Assembly (NCBI RefSeq): GCF_019703515.2
Contig: NC_059362.1
Coordinates: forward strand, 45,125,826 to 45,189,825
Length of the DNA: 64,000 bases
Direction: 5' to 3'
DNA from: Myxocyprinus asiaticus
Taxonomy: Eukaryota; Chordata; Actinopteri; Cypriniformes; Catostomidae
Both the position numbers and the translations under genes were made by a program. Positions within the stretch are counted from its first letter, which is position 1, and each line of letters opens with the position of its first letter. Positions 49,157-60,829 of the stretch are shown one piece after another. Below the pieces are notes generated by a model that had not been told where the DNA came from, did no database searches, and saw only the letters and a list, made by a program, of their open reading frames with translations.

Positions 49157-50376
49157 CTCTTGTCAGATCTGGATGAACTGTCAGTAAGAAGAGAGGTTTG
49201 GAAACCTTTCTAATTATAATTAATTTAATTAATTAATTAATTTATCACACATTATATGTTTGCACATATACAGCTAAGCTGGGGGTCAGAGTGCAGGGTC
49301 AGCCATGATATGGCACCCCTGGAGCAGATAGGGTCAAGGGCCTTGCTCAAGGGCCCAACAGTGGCATCTTGGCAGTGCTGGGGCTTGAACCCCCAACCTT
49401 CTGATCAGTAACCCCTAAAAAAAAATTATTATCTAGTAATTATTACAGTGAAAACGTTTTATTAATGCCTACTTTCGCTGTTTCATAACTTTTAGCTGTT
49501 AGTTCAGTGTAGTTACAGTTTTCAGTGTCGAAAGACTTTAGATCATTAGTTCTGTACACAGTATCACCGCTCCCTAAACGCAGAGTATGCAGCCTGCGTA
49601 GGGCACCACACGCAGAAATGCTGTCTGTTCGCGCTCCAGTTGTCAATAATGCGATCGGCAGAGCAAAAGGCATTTACACTTAACGTGGATGTTTACACGG
49701 ATTTATACAGTTAATCAGCCCAAAGGAGTTGTGATAGTTTCCAGTATCCCCGCGAGGGCGTGGGTTAAATGCGTAAATACTGTTCATGACATGCAGCATG
49801 CAGGACAAAGTGCACTGATATATTGCTGCACTGATTTAAAAATGTACACTTAAAAACTGATGTCACAAGTGCCCAGTTACAGAATCACCCTGAAAATGAC
49901 CATCACCATGTCACAGAAAAGCCCACGTTAACACTACGGCCAAAACTTACCTTAAAGTTGGAGCTGCAATTTTAATCTCGAAATATCCGCTTGTCTTGGT
50001 GTTAAAAGAAGGCATTGCATGATGAAACTATAATATTTTTACTGTGCAAAGTGAAGAAAGTGTTTCATTTAGTTTGAAAAACATGATGCTGCAGCAGTGA
50101 TGGACTCAGCTTGAGTGACAGTCTGTGTCAGTGCGCACAGCTGTGTGAACTTCCGCTGTCATAAAAGTCCCATTCAATAATCTCTCAATAAATTCACATT
50201 AATTAAAATTAAACCCAGTAATGTAATGACAGGAACGCAGTCCATTGTAACAAAGTAAAATTACAAAAATGTCATTAGAAATTCACTTTTAAACCTACGT
50301 AAAAAGTACATTTTTTCCAAAAAATTACTCAAGTAAATGTAACGGAGTAAATGTAGCGCATTACTACTCACCTCTG
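49157..50376 (-). mobile_element. hAT-like element, inverted partial copy of 4076-5720
   Basis: The right end CACCTCTG (50376) read inward is CAGAGGTGAGTAGTAATGCG. The interior repeats the copy at 4076 in reverse, e.g. GCCGATCGCATTATTGACAA (4671) against its complement near 49642, and CACGCCCTCGCGGGGATACT (4569) against its complement near 49753. The far end is lost into the MITE arm. A SINE is inserted at 49258-49416. It ends 437 bp before gphn exon 2. Confidence 0.85.
49258..49416 (-). mobile_element. tRNA-derived SINE, normal body orientation
   Basis: The minus strand reads GGTTACTGATCAGAAGGTTG, then GGGGTTCAAGCCCCAGCACT, GGGCCCTTGAGCAAGGCCCT, and a tail with CAGCTTAGCTG. It serves as the reference orientation for the rearranged copy at 25790-25968. 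Confidence 0.75.
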
Positions 50377-50892
<516 letters not shown>

Positions 50893-51433
50893 TGAGTGAT
50901 ATTCACAGCACACACACACACAATATATCTGGTTGACTCTTAACTCTTCCTTTTCACATCATTTAAACCATCAAAAAACTGTAGTTCGCCAATATATACT
51001 GTTTAAAATGGGTGTTTTGAAAAGGGTTTTACACCCTGAGGCCACAAGGGAACCTTCTAAAATGCATATGAGGTCATAGGAGAACTGTTCAAATATTATA
51101 TGATGTCATATATAGAACTTTTTAATGTTTCTTTGATTTCATTATAAAACCTTTTGAAGTTCTATGAGGTCATAAAGGAACCTTTAGAAGTTACTATGAT
51201 AACTTAATAGATGTATTATGCATCACTACACTAACTCTACAGTCAAAAAAATAGCTCTTTGGCTGAACTTGATTCTAGTGATCCGATTCTTGAATGAATC
51301 GTTCTTTTGAGTCAATTCTCAGCAGGTCAAGTCAGATCACAAAATCGAACTGAATCGAACTTTAGTTCCGAGCTGAAGTACTTGTACTGGCTATGCAGCA
51401 CGTTGAACTGTCCAACTCAAAAAGAACCAAATA

Positions 51434-51866
51434 GGGCCTGGGTAGCTCAGTGGTAAAGACACTGACTACCACACCTGGAGTCACAAGTTCGAATCCAGGG
51501 TGTGCTGAGTGACTCCAGTCAGGTCTCCTAAGCAACCAAATTGGCCCGGTTGCTAGGGAGGGTAGAGTCACATGGGGTAACCTCCTCATGGTCACCATAA
51601 TGTGGTTCTCGCTCTCGGTTGGGCACGTGGTGAGTTGAGCGTGGATGCCGCGGAGAATAGCATGAAGCCTCCACATGCGCCATGTCTCCATGGTAACACG
51701 CTCAACAAGCCATGTGATAAGATGTGTGGATTGACATCTCAGATGCGGAGGCAACTGAGATTCGTCCTCCACCACCCGGATTGAGGCGAGTCACTATGCC
51801 ACCACGAGGACTTAGAGCACATTGGAAATTGGGCATTCCAAAGAAAAAAAAAAAGAAAAAAAAAAG
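51434..51866 (+). mobile_element. tRNA-derived SINE, full length
   Basis: A tRNA-like head with A box TAGCTCAGTGG (51443-51453) and B box GTTCGAATCC (51487-51496), a tRNA-unrelated body (GTGGATGCCGCGGAGAATAG, CACCACGAGGACTTAGAGC) and an A-rich tail (51841-51866). The flanks AAAAAGAACCAAATA and AAAAAGAACTGAATA are a probable 15-bp target duplication with two mismatches. The body differs from the SINE families at 25790 and 63671. Confidence 0.85.
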
Positions 51867-52086
51867 AACTGAATAAGCCGGTCCCACTAACTGTCGAAAT
51901 TTGCAGAAGATTAATGAGGACTTACTGTGTGTTAAAACGTTGATGGCAGTAGCCGAATAAAATATTTATAAACCTACAGATGTTTGTTTCTGTGTTATTT
52001 TTTAATTATTTGAAAAATATTTGGAGACGTAAGTCGCCATTTTTACTCGATGATGTTACTAATACAAATTATGAATAATATAATAG

Positions 52087-52445
52087 TCTACCACCCCTGG
52101 AGTCACGAGTTCGAATCCAGGGCATGCTGAGGGACTCCAGCCAGGTTTCCTAAGCAACCAAATTGGCCCAGTTGCTAGGGAGGGTAGAGTCACATGGATT
52201 AATCTCCTCGTGGTCACCATAATGTGGTTCTCACTCTCGGTGGGGCGTGTGGTGAGTTGTGCGTGGATGCCGCGGAGAATAGCGTGAAGCCTCCACACCC
52301 GCTACGTCTCCGCGGTAACGCGCTCAACAAGCCACGTGATAAGATTGAGGCGAGTCACTACACCACCACGAGGACTTAGAGCGCATTGGGAATTGGGCAT
52401 TCCAAATTGGGAAGAACAGGGGAGAAAATTCCCCCCCAAAATACA
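52087..52445 (+). mobile_element. tRNA-derived SINE, second copy, 5'-truncated
   Basis: Starts at CTACCACCCCTGGAGTCACG, missing the A box but keeping the B box GTTCGAATCC (52109-52118). The body matches the first copy but lacks an internal segment of about 55 bp present at 51725-51780. The end GGGGAGAAAATTCCCCCCC replaces the A-rich tail. Confidence 0.82.
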
Positions 52446-53331
52446 AATAAATAATAATAATAATATAATAGTTTTCTAGTTGTATTTGTATTTTTTAATT
52501 AGACTTAATAAATCGTGTCACTAACTGTGATGGACATTTTCAAGAAATCTGAATTTCAGTAACTTATGTATCAGCAACAACATACTAAAACGATGCTAAA
52601 TGCAGACAACTAGTAACCTGAGACCAAGTTCAAAGTGAACGAGTATGACTCATACAAGCTACATGGCCCTTGCAAAATACTAGACCGGTTTTTGAACCAA
52701 AGAACCTGTTCGAAATGAACGAATCAAACCTACACGCTGAATAGGACGTCAATGTTTTCGGTCTTGTTAGGCTCAAAATGAACCAAAAACCAATGAAAGA
52801 ACTGATCCCAGGAGTAAAAGAAGTTTCTTTAATAACAAACCAAACGTACTGGAAATATGATTATGACTACAGTAGTTTTATTAAATAAAATTTTTATTAA
52901 AACAAGAGAAGTAAATGAATTGTATTCTTGTTTGTTATTGTGCATTCAGATTATATTTTAAATTGTTATAAACTGAATCATGGTTTCTGGTGAGTTGATT
53001 AAGAGTAGTTTATTGTCTTTTTATGCTTTAGACAAGTAGAACATATCCATGTTTGACACTGGAATGTTAGAATTATGTAGTAGTGACATCATTATGTGAT
53101 GACATAAAAGAACTGCTGAATTTTTTTTAATTTTTTTTTTGGTTCATTGAAACGGTTCAGTTTGCGGAAATGAATCGGACTTCCCATCACTACATGATTC
53201 AGTCATGGACAGTGGTTCCACGTGTTTGAAATGAGTTTTCTAAATTTAAAAATATGTTGTAATCTCAACACAATCACTTTGTGTAGAAAGAACATAGTTG
53301 AACTGGGTAAATCCAACAACATTAGACGTGC
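52446..53331. other. Intron 2, no feature seen
   Basis: AT-rich; no exon recognised. Confidence 0.35.
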
Positions 53332-54119
53332 ACTGTAAATACTAATAGTTATATCAAATTGTAAAAATAAATTTTTTACTCAACTTAAACTTAATTTTTT
53401 ACTATCCTTACTAGTTTTAATTAAGTTACCATTACTCTCTAAATCCTAAAGTTGCCATTAATAAAAAAAAAACATTTAAGTGGTCCTAATTAAACAGTAC
53501 TTGAAATGTCGCATTTTGTAATCATAATTCAAATATATACGTTGACTTTGAGTAATACTAACTCAAAATTATCAAGTACAAAATTGCGGCTGTGTGGAAT
53601 ACCCATAAGCCCTTGCACTTGAATAAATTATGTATGTTTGGTCAAAACGAGGGAATTAATGTAGAAAAATAATAATTGATATTTAAAAATGTATATCGTT
53701 TTATTTCTTATGACTATTGTTGTTGGTTTTTTGTACCTGGTTGATAGATGTGAAGTCACCATGAGGGTGATTAGTGTTACCTCTGGTGAACTTGGAGTCT
53801 GTTCAATTTAAGTAATCCTTATTTCCTCAGTTGTACTTTACAAAATTGCAGATTTATGTGCACTGGGAAGTACCGACCAGAATCCAATGTGCCATGTGGC
53901 TAACCGAGATTTCAGTCATAATTTTCCCTTTTACTGTATAAGACGTGCTGATTGATACTTTAATCACAGATGAGTTAAGTTTTCTTGTAACTAGTTAACA
54001 TTACTTAAAAAGATTATGTTTAGTTTACTTGAGCCAAATAATTATGTTTAATTAAAAAAGCATGCAAACCGATTGCCTTAAAAATCCTAAGTAAGGTCAA
54101 GTAATTAGATTTTACAGTG
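53332..54119. mobile_element. Possible DNA element with CACTGTAAA ends
   Basis: CACTGTAAATACTAATAGTT at the left and, inverted, CACTGTAAAATCTAATTACT at the right. The interior is AT-rich with ACTCAACTTAAACTTAA-like words. No target duplication is evident. Confidence 0.45.
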
Positions 54120-55615
54120 TGTCAAAGAAACTTAAATAAAGTTCAGTCAACGAAGCAAGCAATCAATTTTACAAGTGACATCTACATGTACTTATTGTTA
54201 GCTCAAGCTCCACTCTTCATCGTAATGGTAACCCCCAAAACTCCAACAAAACAGAAACTCTTCTAAATCTCAACATAACAAAACATCAAACACTAACAAG
54301 TAACCGCCTTTATATTCAGCTTGCACAAAATCACATAAAATAACATTTAATTATGCCGGGAAATGGAAATCCCCTGCCCAGTTTCATCAATGCTACATTT
54401 ACACCACAAAAAGTATCCATATAGTCCTAACTCAAATGGGTTAAGTAAACTTCCATTTTACAAATGGAATTGGATAGAATGCAATGAAATCAAGTTGTAA
54501 CGAAATGTTCTAGAATTCATTTTAATTAAGTAAATTGAACAAGCAGCAAAACTCCTTTGTTTGAGTGTATACTAAACATAATATTCCAAACATGACTCTT
54601 CTTCATTAATGTTTTTTTGAGACATTGATGTCAGGATATTCATTGAATGCTCATCCGGAGTTCACTCTATTACATGTGAAACATGCGGTTACATTGAAGC
54701 CCTGATGGATATCAATGTCAGATTTACTTGTAATGGCCAAGTGTTATTTTGTAATGTAATAGTACATGAATGAAATGTGTGTGAAGCATATCTCAGACTG
54801 AAAGATGTGCCATTAAGCCACATAAGCTGTGCTGCACAATTTTCATGAACGATCAGGGAGTGTTCGCTGCAGAAAGTCTTTGAAAGAGCTTTCAGGTGAG
54901 AGACAGATAAAACTCAAGTGGGTTTGGGGAAAGAGATGACAGGTGCTGAGGGACGACACAGATAAAGATTGTGTGTTAAGTGTGAATGCAGCCCGTTCCA
55001 CTGGAGGACAGAGAGACATCAGACGAGAAGAGGATGGGCGGACAGGAGGGCTTTCTGCTGCGCTCTTGTCCTCACGCGACTCTAGTTGTAACATCCACTG
55101 TCAGTTTCACTAATTGGCGGCACTAAAAATAGCCAGTGAATAAATCAGATGGGTGACATGTGGCTCATCTTTCACTGACCCTTGTTAGATAGACTGAGAG
55201 AGAAAGCTGACCTTGTGCATGTTGCAATAGTCTGTCCACGGTTCACTGAGTACATTTTGTTCCAGCACCATGTGTATGACAGCCCTTCGAGTTTTATTTC
55301 ATATTTGAGTAAATCTAACGAAAACATGTCTGGGTCACATTTCAGTTCCATTCCGTTGCGCTCCTGTTTTTAGAGTAAAAACTTGTTCGTACGCATTGTT
55401 TTTTAAATACTGTGTGCGTCAGACGGACTTTTTTGCTTTTGCATCACATCTCGCACCATGAATTCTGCACTAGTTTAAAGTACTTTTAAAACACGTCTCG
55501 CAACCCCTGCATTCTGTTCCTTTCAGTTGCGCTCCATCCAGCTGTTTATAACACAAGAACGTGTCTTACGTGAACGCCCCCTAAGAGTGTTTTCAGGTAG
55601 TGTGTCAGTGAGGGT
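54120..55615. other. Intron 2, mostly unique sequence
   Basis: 54840-55160 and the following sequence are complex and repeat-free; no exon supported. Confidence 0.35.
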
Positions 55616-55945
55616 CCCTGTGCCCTTCAGCAGCGCTTTAAAATGCGCCGAAACTCGCCATTCAGCACAAAGGCACTCCATTATTAATTACATAACAGCA
55701 GCTGATGGCCTTCGTTTGGGAGCACATCCAGAATTGAAGTAGGCCCATAAAGCTGGGTCACAGATGTGTGTAGCTCTCTCTCTCTCTCTCTGTCTGTCTT
55801 TCTTTTATTCATACCCTGAGGAATGCGGCGAGGCCAGGAATGATGTTTTTAAGTGTGGCGGGGTCCATATGACAGCAGCGCTCGATTAAACAGTCATAAC
55901 TCTTCCATTAGACAGAGAAAGACTGGGCAAACGTCTTTGGCACTA
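55616..55945. promoter_or_regulatory. Candidate conserved noncoding element
   Basis: CATTATTAATTACATAACAG followed by an E-box CAGCTGATGG (55680-55708) and GC-balanced flanks (CAGCAGCGCTCGATTAAACA at 55873), interrupted by a short (CT)n at 55774-55790. It looks like regulatory sequence and unlike the surrounding repeats; conservation is not tested. Confidence 0.32.
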
Positions 55946-56965
55946 GGACGAGAAAATGCAACTCTGACACTGTGCCAAAAATATCACAGAAATTGTATTT
56001 CTATTGCTAGCATTGGAGGATGTCATTTCTTCCATTTTTTTTTTTTTTTTTTTTTTTTTTGTAGGAAGATCTGTTTTCTAGACAATTCTTTAACAAAAGT
56101 TTAGGAAGAACAGCTGATGCAATCCCTCCAGACATACCGTAGCTATTTTCGGAATATCATTACCATACTAGTACAGAGTTTAGTCATGGAAAACCTGGAA
56201 ATACAGGAAAAATAGTGGAAAAGTCTAAAGTGAGTATTATTTTTTCTAGTAACAGTGCAATAAATAAATTAATTAAATTCAAAATCAGTATTTATGCCAG
56301 TAACAAAATCTACATAATCTTTTAAAAAAAAAAAATACATATTTAATTTTTTTGAGTAAAATGTCAACTTTTGCCAGTCAAATAATTCAGTTAGATTTGT
56401 ATTTAATTTGATAGCTATTTTTTTAGTTACATTATAAAAAATATATATTTTTGCCAGAAAAAATCTACATATTAAAATCAAGAAATATTTACTTAAGTGA
56501 AATTGCAATAGGACTTTTTTTAAGGGAATATATCTTAAATAAAGTTTATTTTCTTACCCCATATTGCCTTTTATTTATTGTTGTTTTAAGGATAAGCCTC
56601 ACAAAATTTTGTTAGATCTATTCTATAATCTCAAATAAATGGAAAAGTCATGGACAAAACAATGGAAATGTATTGGTCAAAAGGTGTGGGAACTCTACAA
56701 CTGGTACTATTTCGGTTGTGAGTACTGTATAGTACTTATAATGTACACAGTATGGACATTTTCAGAATGCTTGGAATACCTGGATGGACCTAGGTTTTCA
56801 TGAAAAAACCCTGCAAAGTTTTGGGAACATTAGTTTATGGTAATAAAAAAAATAAAATAAAAAAAATAAGAAAAGCATTAGAAAGCGTTCTGTATAAGTT
56901 CTCCTTAGATTGTAACACAAAAACCTCCATGTAACGTTCTGAGAATGTTATTTTATAGTAATAAA
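55946..56965. other. Intron 2, AT-rich, poly-T at 56034-56060
   Basis: A long T run (27 bp), then AT-rich sequence. No exon. Confidence 0.4.
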
Positions 56966-57087
56966 GGACTCACTTTATATTGGGTGTCTTTAACTACTAT
57001 GTGCTTAATCATTTGATACAATGTACTTATTATGCACATACATTTAAAGTACCTGCATTTAATTACATCTGTAGTTACACAGTTAAC

Positions 57088-57127
57088 CTAACCTTTAACC
57101 CTAACCTAACCTAACCTAACCTAACCT
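57088..57127. repeat. (CCTAA)n short tract
   Basis: CCTAACCTAACCTAACCTAA pentamers within a repeat element. The inverted relative at 61310-61400 carries TTAGGG-like words. Telomere-like in appearance only. Confidence 0.85.
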
Positions 57128-57520
57128 AACTATTATCCTTAAACCTAACTCTAACCCTAACCCTACCTGTACCTCAACCTTAGTAGCAGCAAATGTGAAT
57201 CTTGTGAGAATTTTGCAGAACAACATGTAGTTACACAATAAATACATTGTATTTTACGTATTTTAATGTTAGTACATAGTAGTTAAAGACACCGGTATCA
57301 CTTTCTATGAAGCCCATATTTATAATGCATTGTAAAGGCATTATAATGCATTAGTAATGTCTCATAATACACCTTATACTGTTATAACTTCTCATTAATG
57401 ATTGTAACCACAATTATAATATAATATAATACTTACCTTTTCATAGTTATACCTTAGAGAATAATGCATTATAACACAAGCAACATCCAATTTTATCTGT
57501 AGAAGTTACGTATAATATAT

Positions 57521-57574
<54 letters not shown>
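57521..57574. repeat. (AT)n microsatellite
   Basis: About 27 AT units directly beside the hAT-like left end. Confidence 0.95.
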
Positions 57575-57577
<3 letters not shown>

Positions 57578-57859
57578 TGTTGGGTGTAATGCATTACTAA
57601 GTAATTAATTACTGTAATTAAATTACTTTTCACTGAAAAAAGGTAAGGGATTACACTTAATTTTAATTACAGTTACTTCTTATGTAATTGTGTTAAATAC
57701 TGTATAGACTCTAGAACAATTCTATATAAAACAATAGTGAATTTAAAATCGAAATTTAACATCTAATGTTAAAATATGTTTTCTAATTTAACGCTGCCCC
57801 CTCATGACCTTTTCCAAAAGCAGTAATCACCACTTCCACAGTATCTGCCACTTTAGGGG

Positions 57860-59553
57860 GTGTATACTACTCCCAAAAATAGTACAGAGCAGGTGGCACA
57901 GCTGTAAATACCTATAGAACTGAGATCTGGGAATCCTAAAATGTTGAACCACATTTTCAAAAGACTCCACTCTCATATAGGTCATCGAGTGTAGTAACCC
58001 CCCTCACAATCCACTCTGACCAGCAGAAAGGGGACTTAATAATATGTAATTTAGGGTTCAGCCATATGCTTCAGGCAACATTTAGACCAACTGACTCTGT
58101 ATCCTGAAAACTTTAATAAAGAAAAGGAATTAATAATTCTGTGGAGGCAAGGCATAAAGCCGTCTTGCCCCATAGACCTGCCTGTAGGCAAGGCCTTAAT
58201 TACCTCACTAAGCTCCTCCAAGGTTATCTCACAATCAAGAGAATTTTTTTGCTCAGTCATCAGTTTAGGGAGATCTAATGGTTCCACAAAGTTTCTAATA
58301 TCTTCATCAGTAGACGAAGACGTGGAACTATAGAGATCAAGATAGAATTCTTTAAAAGCATTATTAATATCAATGGCCGAGGTAAATATTTCACCACCAG
58401 TAGATTTCACTGGGGGAATGATAGAGAAAGACTCTCTCTGCTTTATATATCTAGTCAAAAGCTTCCCTGCTTTGTCCCCCAACTCAGAGTATGACTGTCT
58501 TGCCCTGAATAGCCACATTCCACGACAAAATATTATTATATTTGTATTTCAGACAGGTCAGTTCTCTGAGGCCATCAGACGACATTCGGCGCTTCAGCTC
58601 TGCCTCAGCACTTTTAATATTCCCTTCAAATTCCATGAGTTCTCGTGCTTTGGATTTTTTGATGAATGAGGCGTGATCCGACCCCTAAGAACTGCCTTAA
58701 GTGCCTCCCAAGCCACGCCCACAGAGAATAGTGAGGACCAGTTGGTCTCCATATAAACATTGATTTCAGCCTTTAACATTTGCTGGAATTCAGGATTTTG
58801 CAAAAGGGATACATTGAAGCGGCAACTTAATGGTTTCTTTTTCTTTGTATGTGGCAACACCTCTAAACACACCAGGGCGTGATCTGAGACTAAGATGTTT
58901 CCAACTGAGCAATCAACAACAGATGAAATGAGGGACTTAGATATAAAAAAAAAAATCTATTCTTGAATAAATCTTATGAATTGATGAAACAAATGTATAG
59001 TCCCTACCAGATGGGTTCAAAGGTCTCCAAATATCTGTAAGACCATGATATTTATACATCCTGTGAAGCGTCAGTGTTGCTCTTGGGGGCTTACACACTT
59101 TTGCTTCACTATGATCAAGGACTAAGTCCATCAACAGATTAAAGACTCCTCTCAATATTATATCATGAGGGGTGCCAGCGACTTGCAACCTCCCTTCAAG
59201 ATCTATAAAAAAGCCCTGATCATCAGCGTTAGGTGCATAAATATTAGCCAAAATAAGACTTTGCCCCTGAATTTCTGCTAAAACAATAATGACTCTTCCT
59301 AATTTATTTTTAATCTGTTTGAGACATTTCAATTGTAGATGTTTACTTATCAATGTAATGACTCCCCTGCTCTTACTCGAGCCAGCACTAAAGAAAATAT
59401 GTCCACCCCATATCTTCCCAAATTTTTCAGCTTCCTGCGGGGAAAGATGCGTTTCTTGAAGAAACACTATAACATATTTCTTTTTATGGGGTGCCCCAAC
59501 CCATTCACATTCCACATGGAGAGAGACAATCCACTCATATTAACATTTGACAT
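57860..59553 (-). pseudogene. L1 ORF2 remnant: AP endonuclease and broken reverse transcriptase
   Basis: ATG at 59553 (MSNVNMSGLSL), then a frameshift: the WNVNG endonuclease motif is readable only in another frame. The frame 59515-58937 holds FLQETHLS, NIYAPN, RGVFNLLMD (the usual GDFN Asp is Val) and YSRIDFFF. The SDHA motif follows after an A-run break near 58940 (VSDHALVCLEV). Frame 58518-58051 holds the linker before the reverse transcriptase (FKEFYLDLYSS, EITLEELSEVIKALPTGRS, MGQDGF), and then jumps to SGYRVSWSK. The palm core including the catalytic Y-x-D-D box is absent. A C-terminal stretch (RIPRSQFYRYLQLCHLL) is at about 57930-57880. Clearly non-functional. Confidence 0.85.
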
Positions 59554-60059
59554 TTTGACATATTAGAAAAATAGATTGTGTGTCAAATATAAAATTATAA
59601 AGACCACTGTCCAACATTAGTGCAACAATCAAACCACGAACCAAACAAACAGAAAAAAGAAAAACGTGTGCATTAACCCCGCGCACAACAGCGCCAACTG
59701 GTGTCCATCCCTCTAAACCCAAACAGTCCATGTATGCCTACAAGAGCCCCCGCAACAACTTTGCCGTCGGATTGCTCAAGTCCGGTGTTTCTATACAAAT
59801 TTTGTGAGACAGAATTACATAAAAGAAGAAAATCTATTAAACAAACTCCAGCCAATAGGCAGGATAAACACAAAGAACGTGTAGATTCATCCACATAACT
59901 GTCCCGAAGGAGTGTTACTATAAAAAACAAACTCCAGCCGCTAGGTGGAACCAGCACAAAAAGAAACAAAAAAGGTGCCCAGTTTCATCGGACGGTCAAG
60001 TGAATGTTCAGTGAGTCAGGCCCACTCAGCTGCAATGCAAGCACCACACAATGACCCAC

Positions 60060-60829
60060 TCACTCCATTGACTCCATGAAGGACATCGCCAGTTGGGGAC
60101 ATGTAAATACTTTGTGGCCATCCTTAGCATCTTTTCTCAGTTTGGCCGGGAACATCAGTGCAAAAGCGACCTTCCGTTGATGTAAGAGTTTCTTGCATTC
60201 CTTGAATCGATCACGTTTCTCTCTTGTCGAATTCGCAAATTCTGGGAACAAGAAAATGTTGTGGTTCTTCCAAGAAAGCCTTCCTTTACTCCTCGCCTCG
60301 CATAACACAAGATCTTTATCAGATGATCTCAGAAATTTGGCCAGAATTGATCGAGGTCTGTCTCCCTCAGTGGATCACAGAGCTGGAACTCTGTGAGCTC
60401 GCTCGATTTCCAGCTTATGGCCTGTTATGTCGAGCAGACTCGGAAGGAGCCTGTCCAGAAATTCCACCATATTCGGACCCTCTGCTCGCTCAGGAATTCC
60501 AACAATTCGGACATTGTTCTGCCAACTATGATTTTCCATATCTTCCAACTTTTCCCAGACATGCTCCAAGTCCGCCTTGGTCACTAGCGGATTAGCAGCT
60601 AATTCCCTCTCCGATGACTCCAAATAATCGATCCGTTTCTCAACATCCGCCACTCTTGTAACCACATCAGTGAATTTCATCTCCATGGCAGTGATCGATT
60701 GACGTATTGCAGCAAGATCCTCCAAGTCAGACTGACTCCCTGGTCCGAGGCCTTCAGAGGGGCGTCAGCTTGAGCACGTAAGTTTCTTTTAATGTATCCA
60801 GAGCCCGAAGATTTTTAATTCTTTGACAT
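60060..60829 (-). pseudogene. L1 ORF1 (RNA-binding chaperone) remnant
   Basis: ATG at 60829 gives MSKN then a stop at codon 5. One frameshift lies near 60735. From there the frame encodes a coiled-coil-like stretch (DLAAIRQSITAMEMKFTDVV, VADVEKRIDYLESSE), the RRM-type core (NNVRIVGIPE, LEIERAHRV), a TGA at about 60376 and then the C-terminal domain (KDLVLCEARSKGRL, FPEFANSTREKR, VAFALMFPAKLRK) ending at a natural TGA at 60060. The TGA codons are consistent with CGA decay. L1 ORF1 proteins bind RNA and trimerise for retrotransposition. Confidence 0.82.

Noticed and set aside
51434..51510. Possible tRNA gene (good A and B boxes)
   Set aside because: Followed by a SINE body and A-rich tail with a second copy nearby; it is the tRNA-derived head of a SINE, without a proper folded tRNA.
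57088..57180. Telomere-like CCTAA/CCCTAA repeats
   Set aside because: Short, irregular and part of a dispersed fish repeat whose inverted copy is at 61197-61540; not an interstitial telomere.
58051..60829. A functional reverse-transcriptase or endonuclease gene
   Set aside because: Frameshifts, stops, a Val in place of the catalytic GDFN Asp and absence of the reverse-transcriptase catalytic box show a dead L1.
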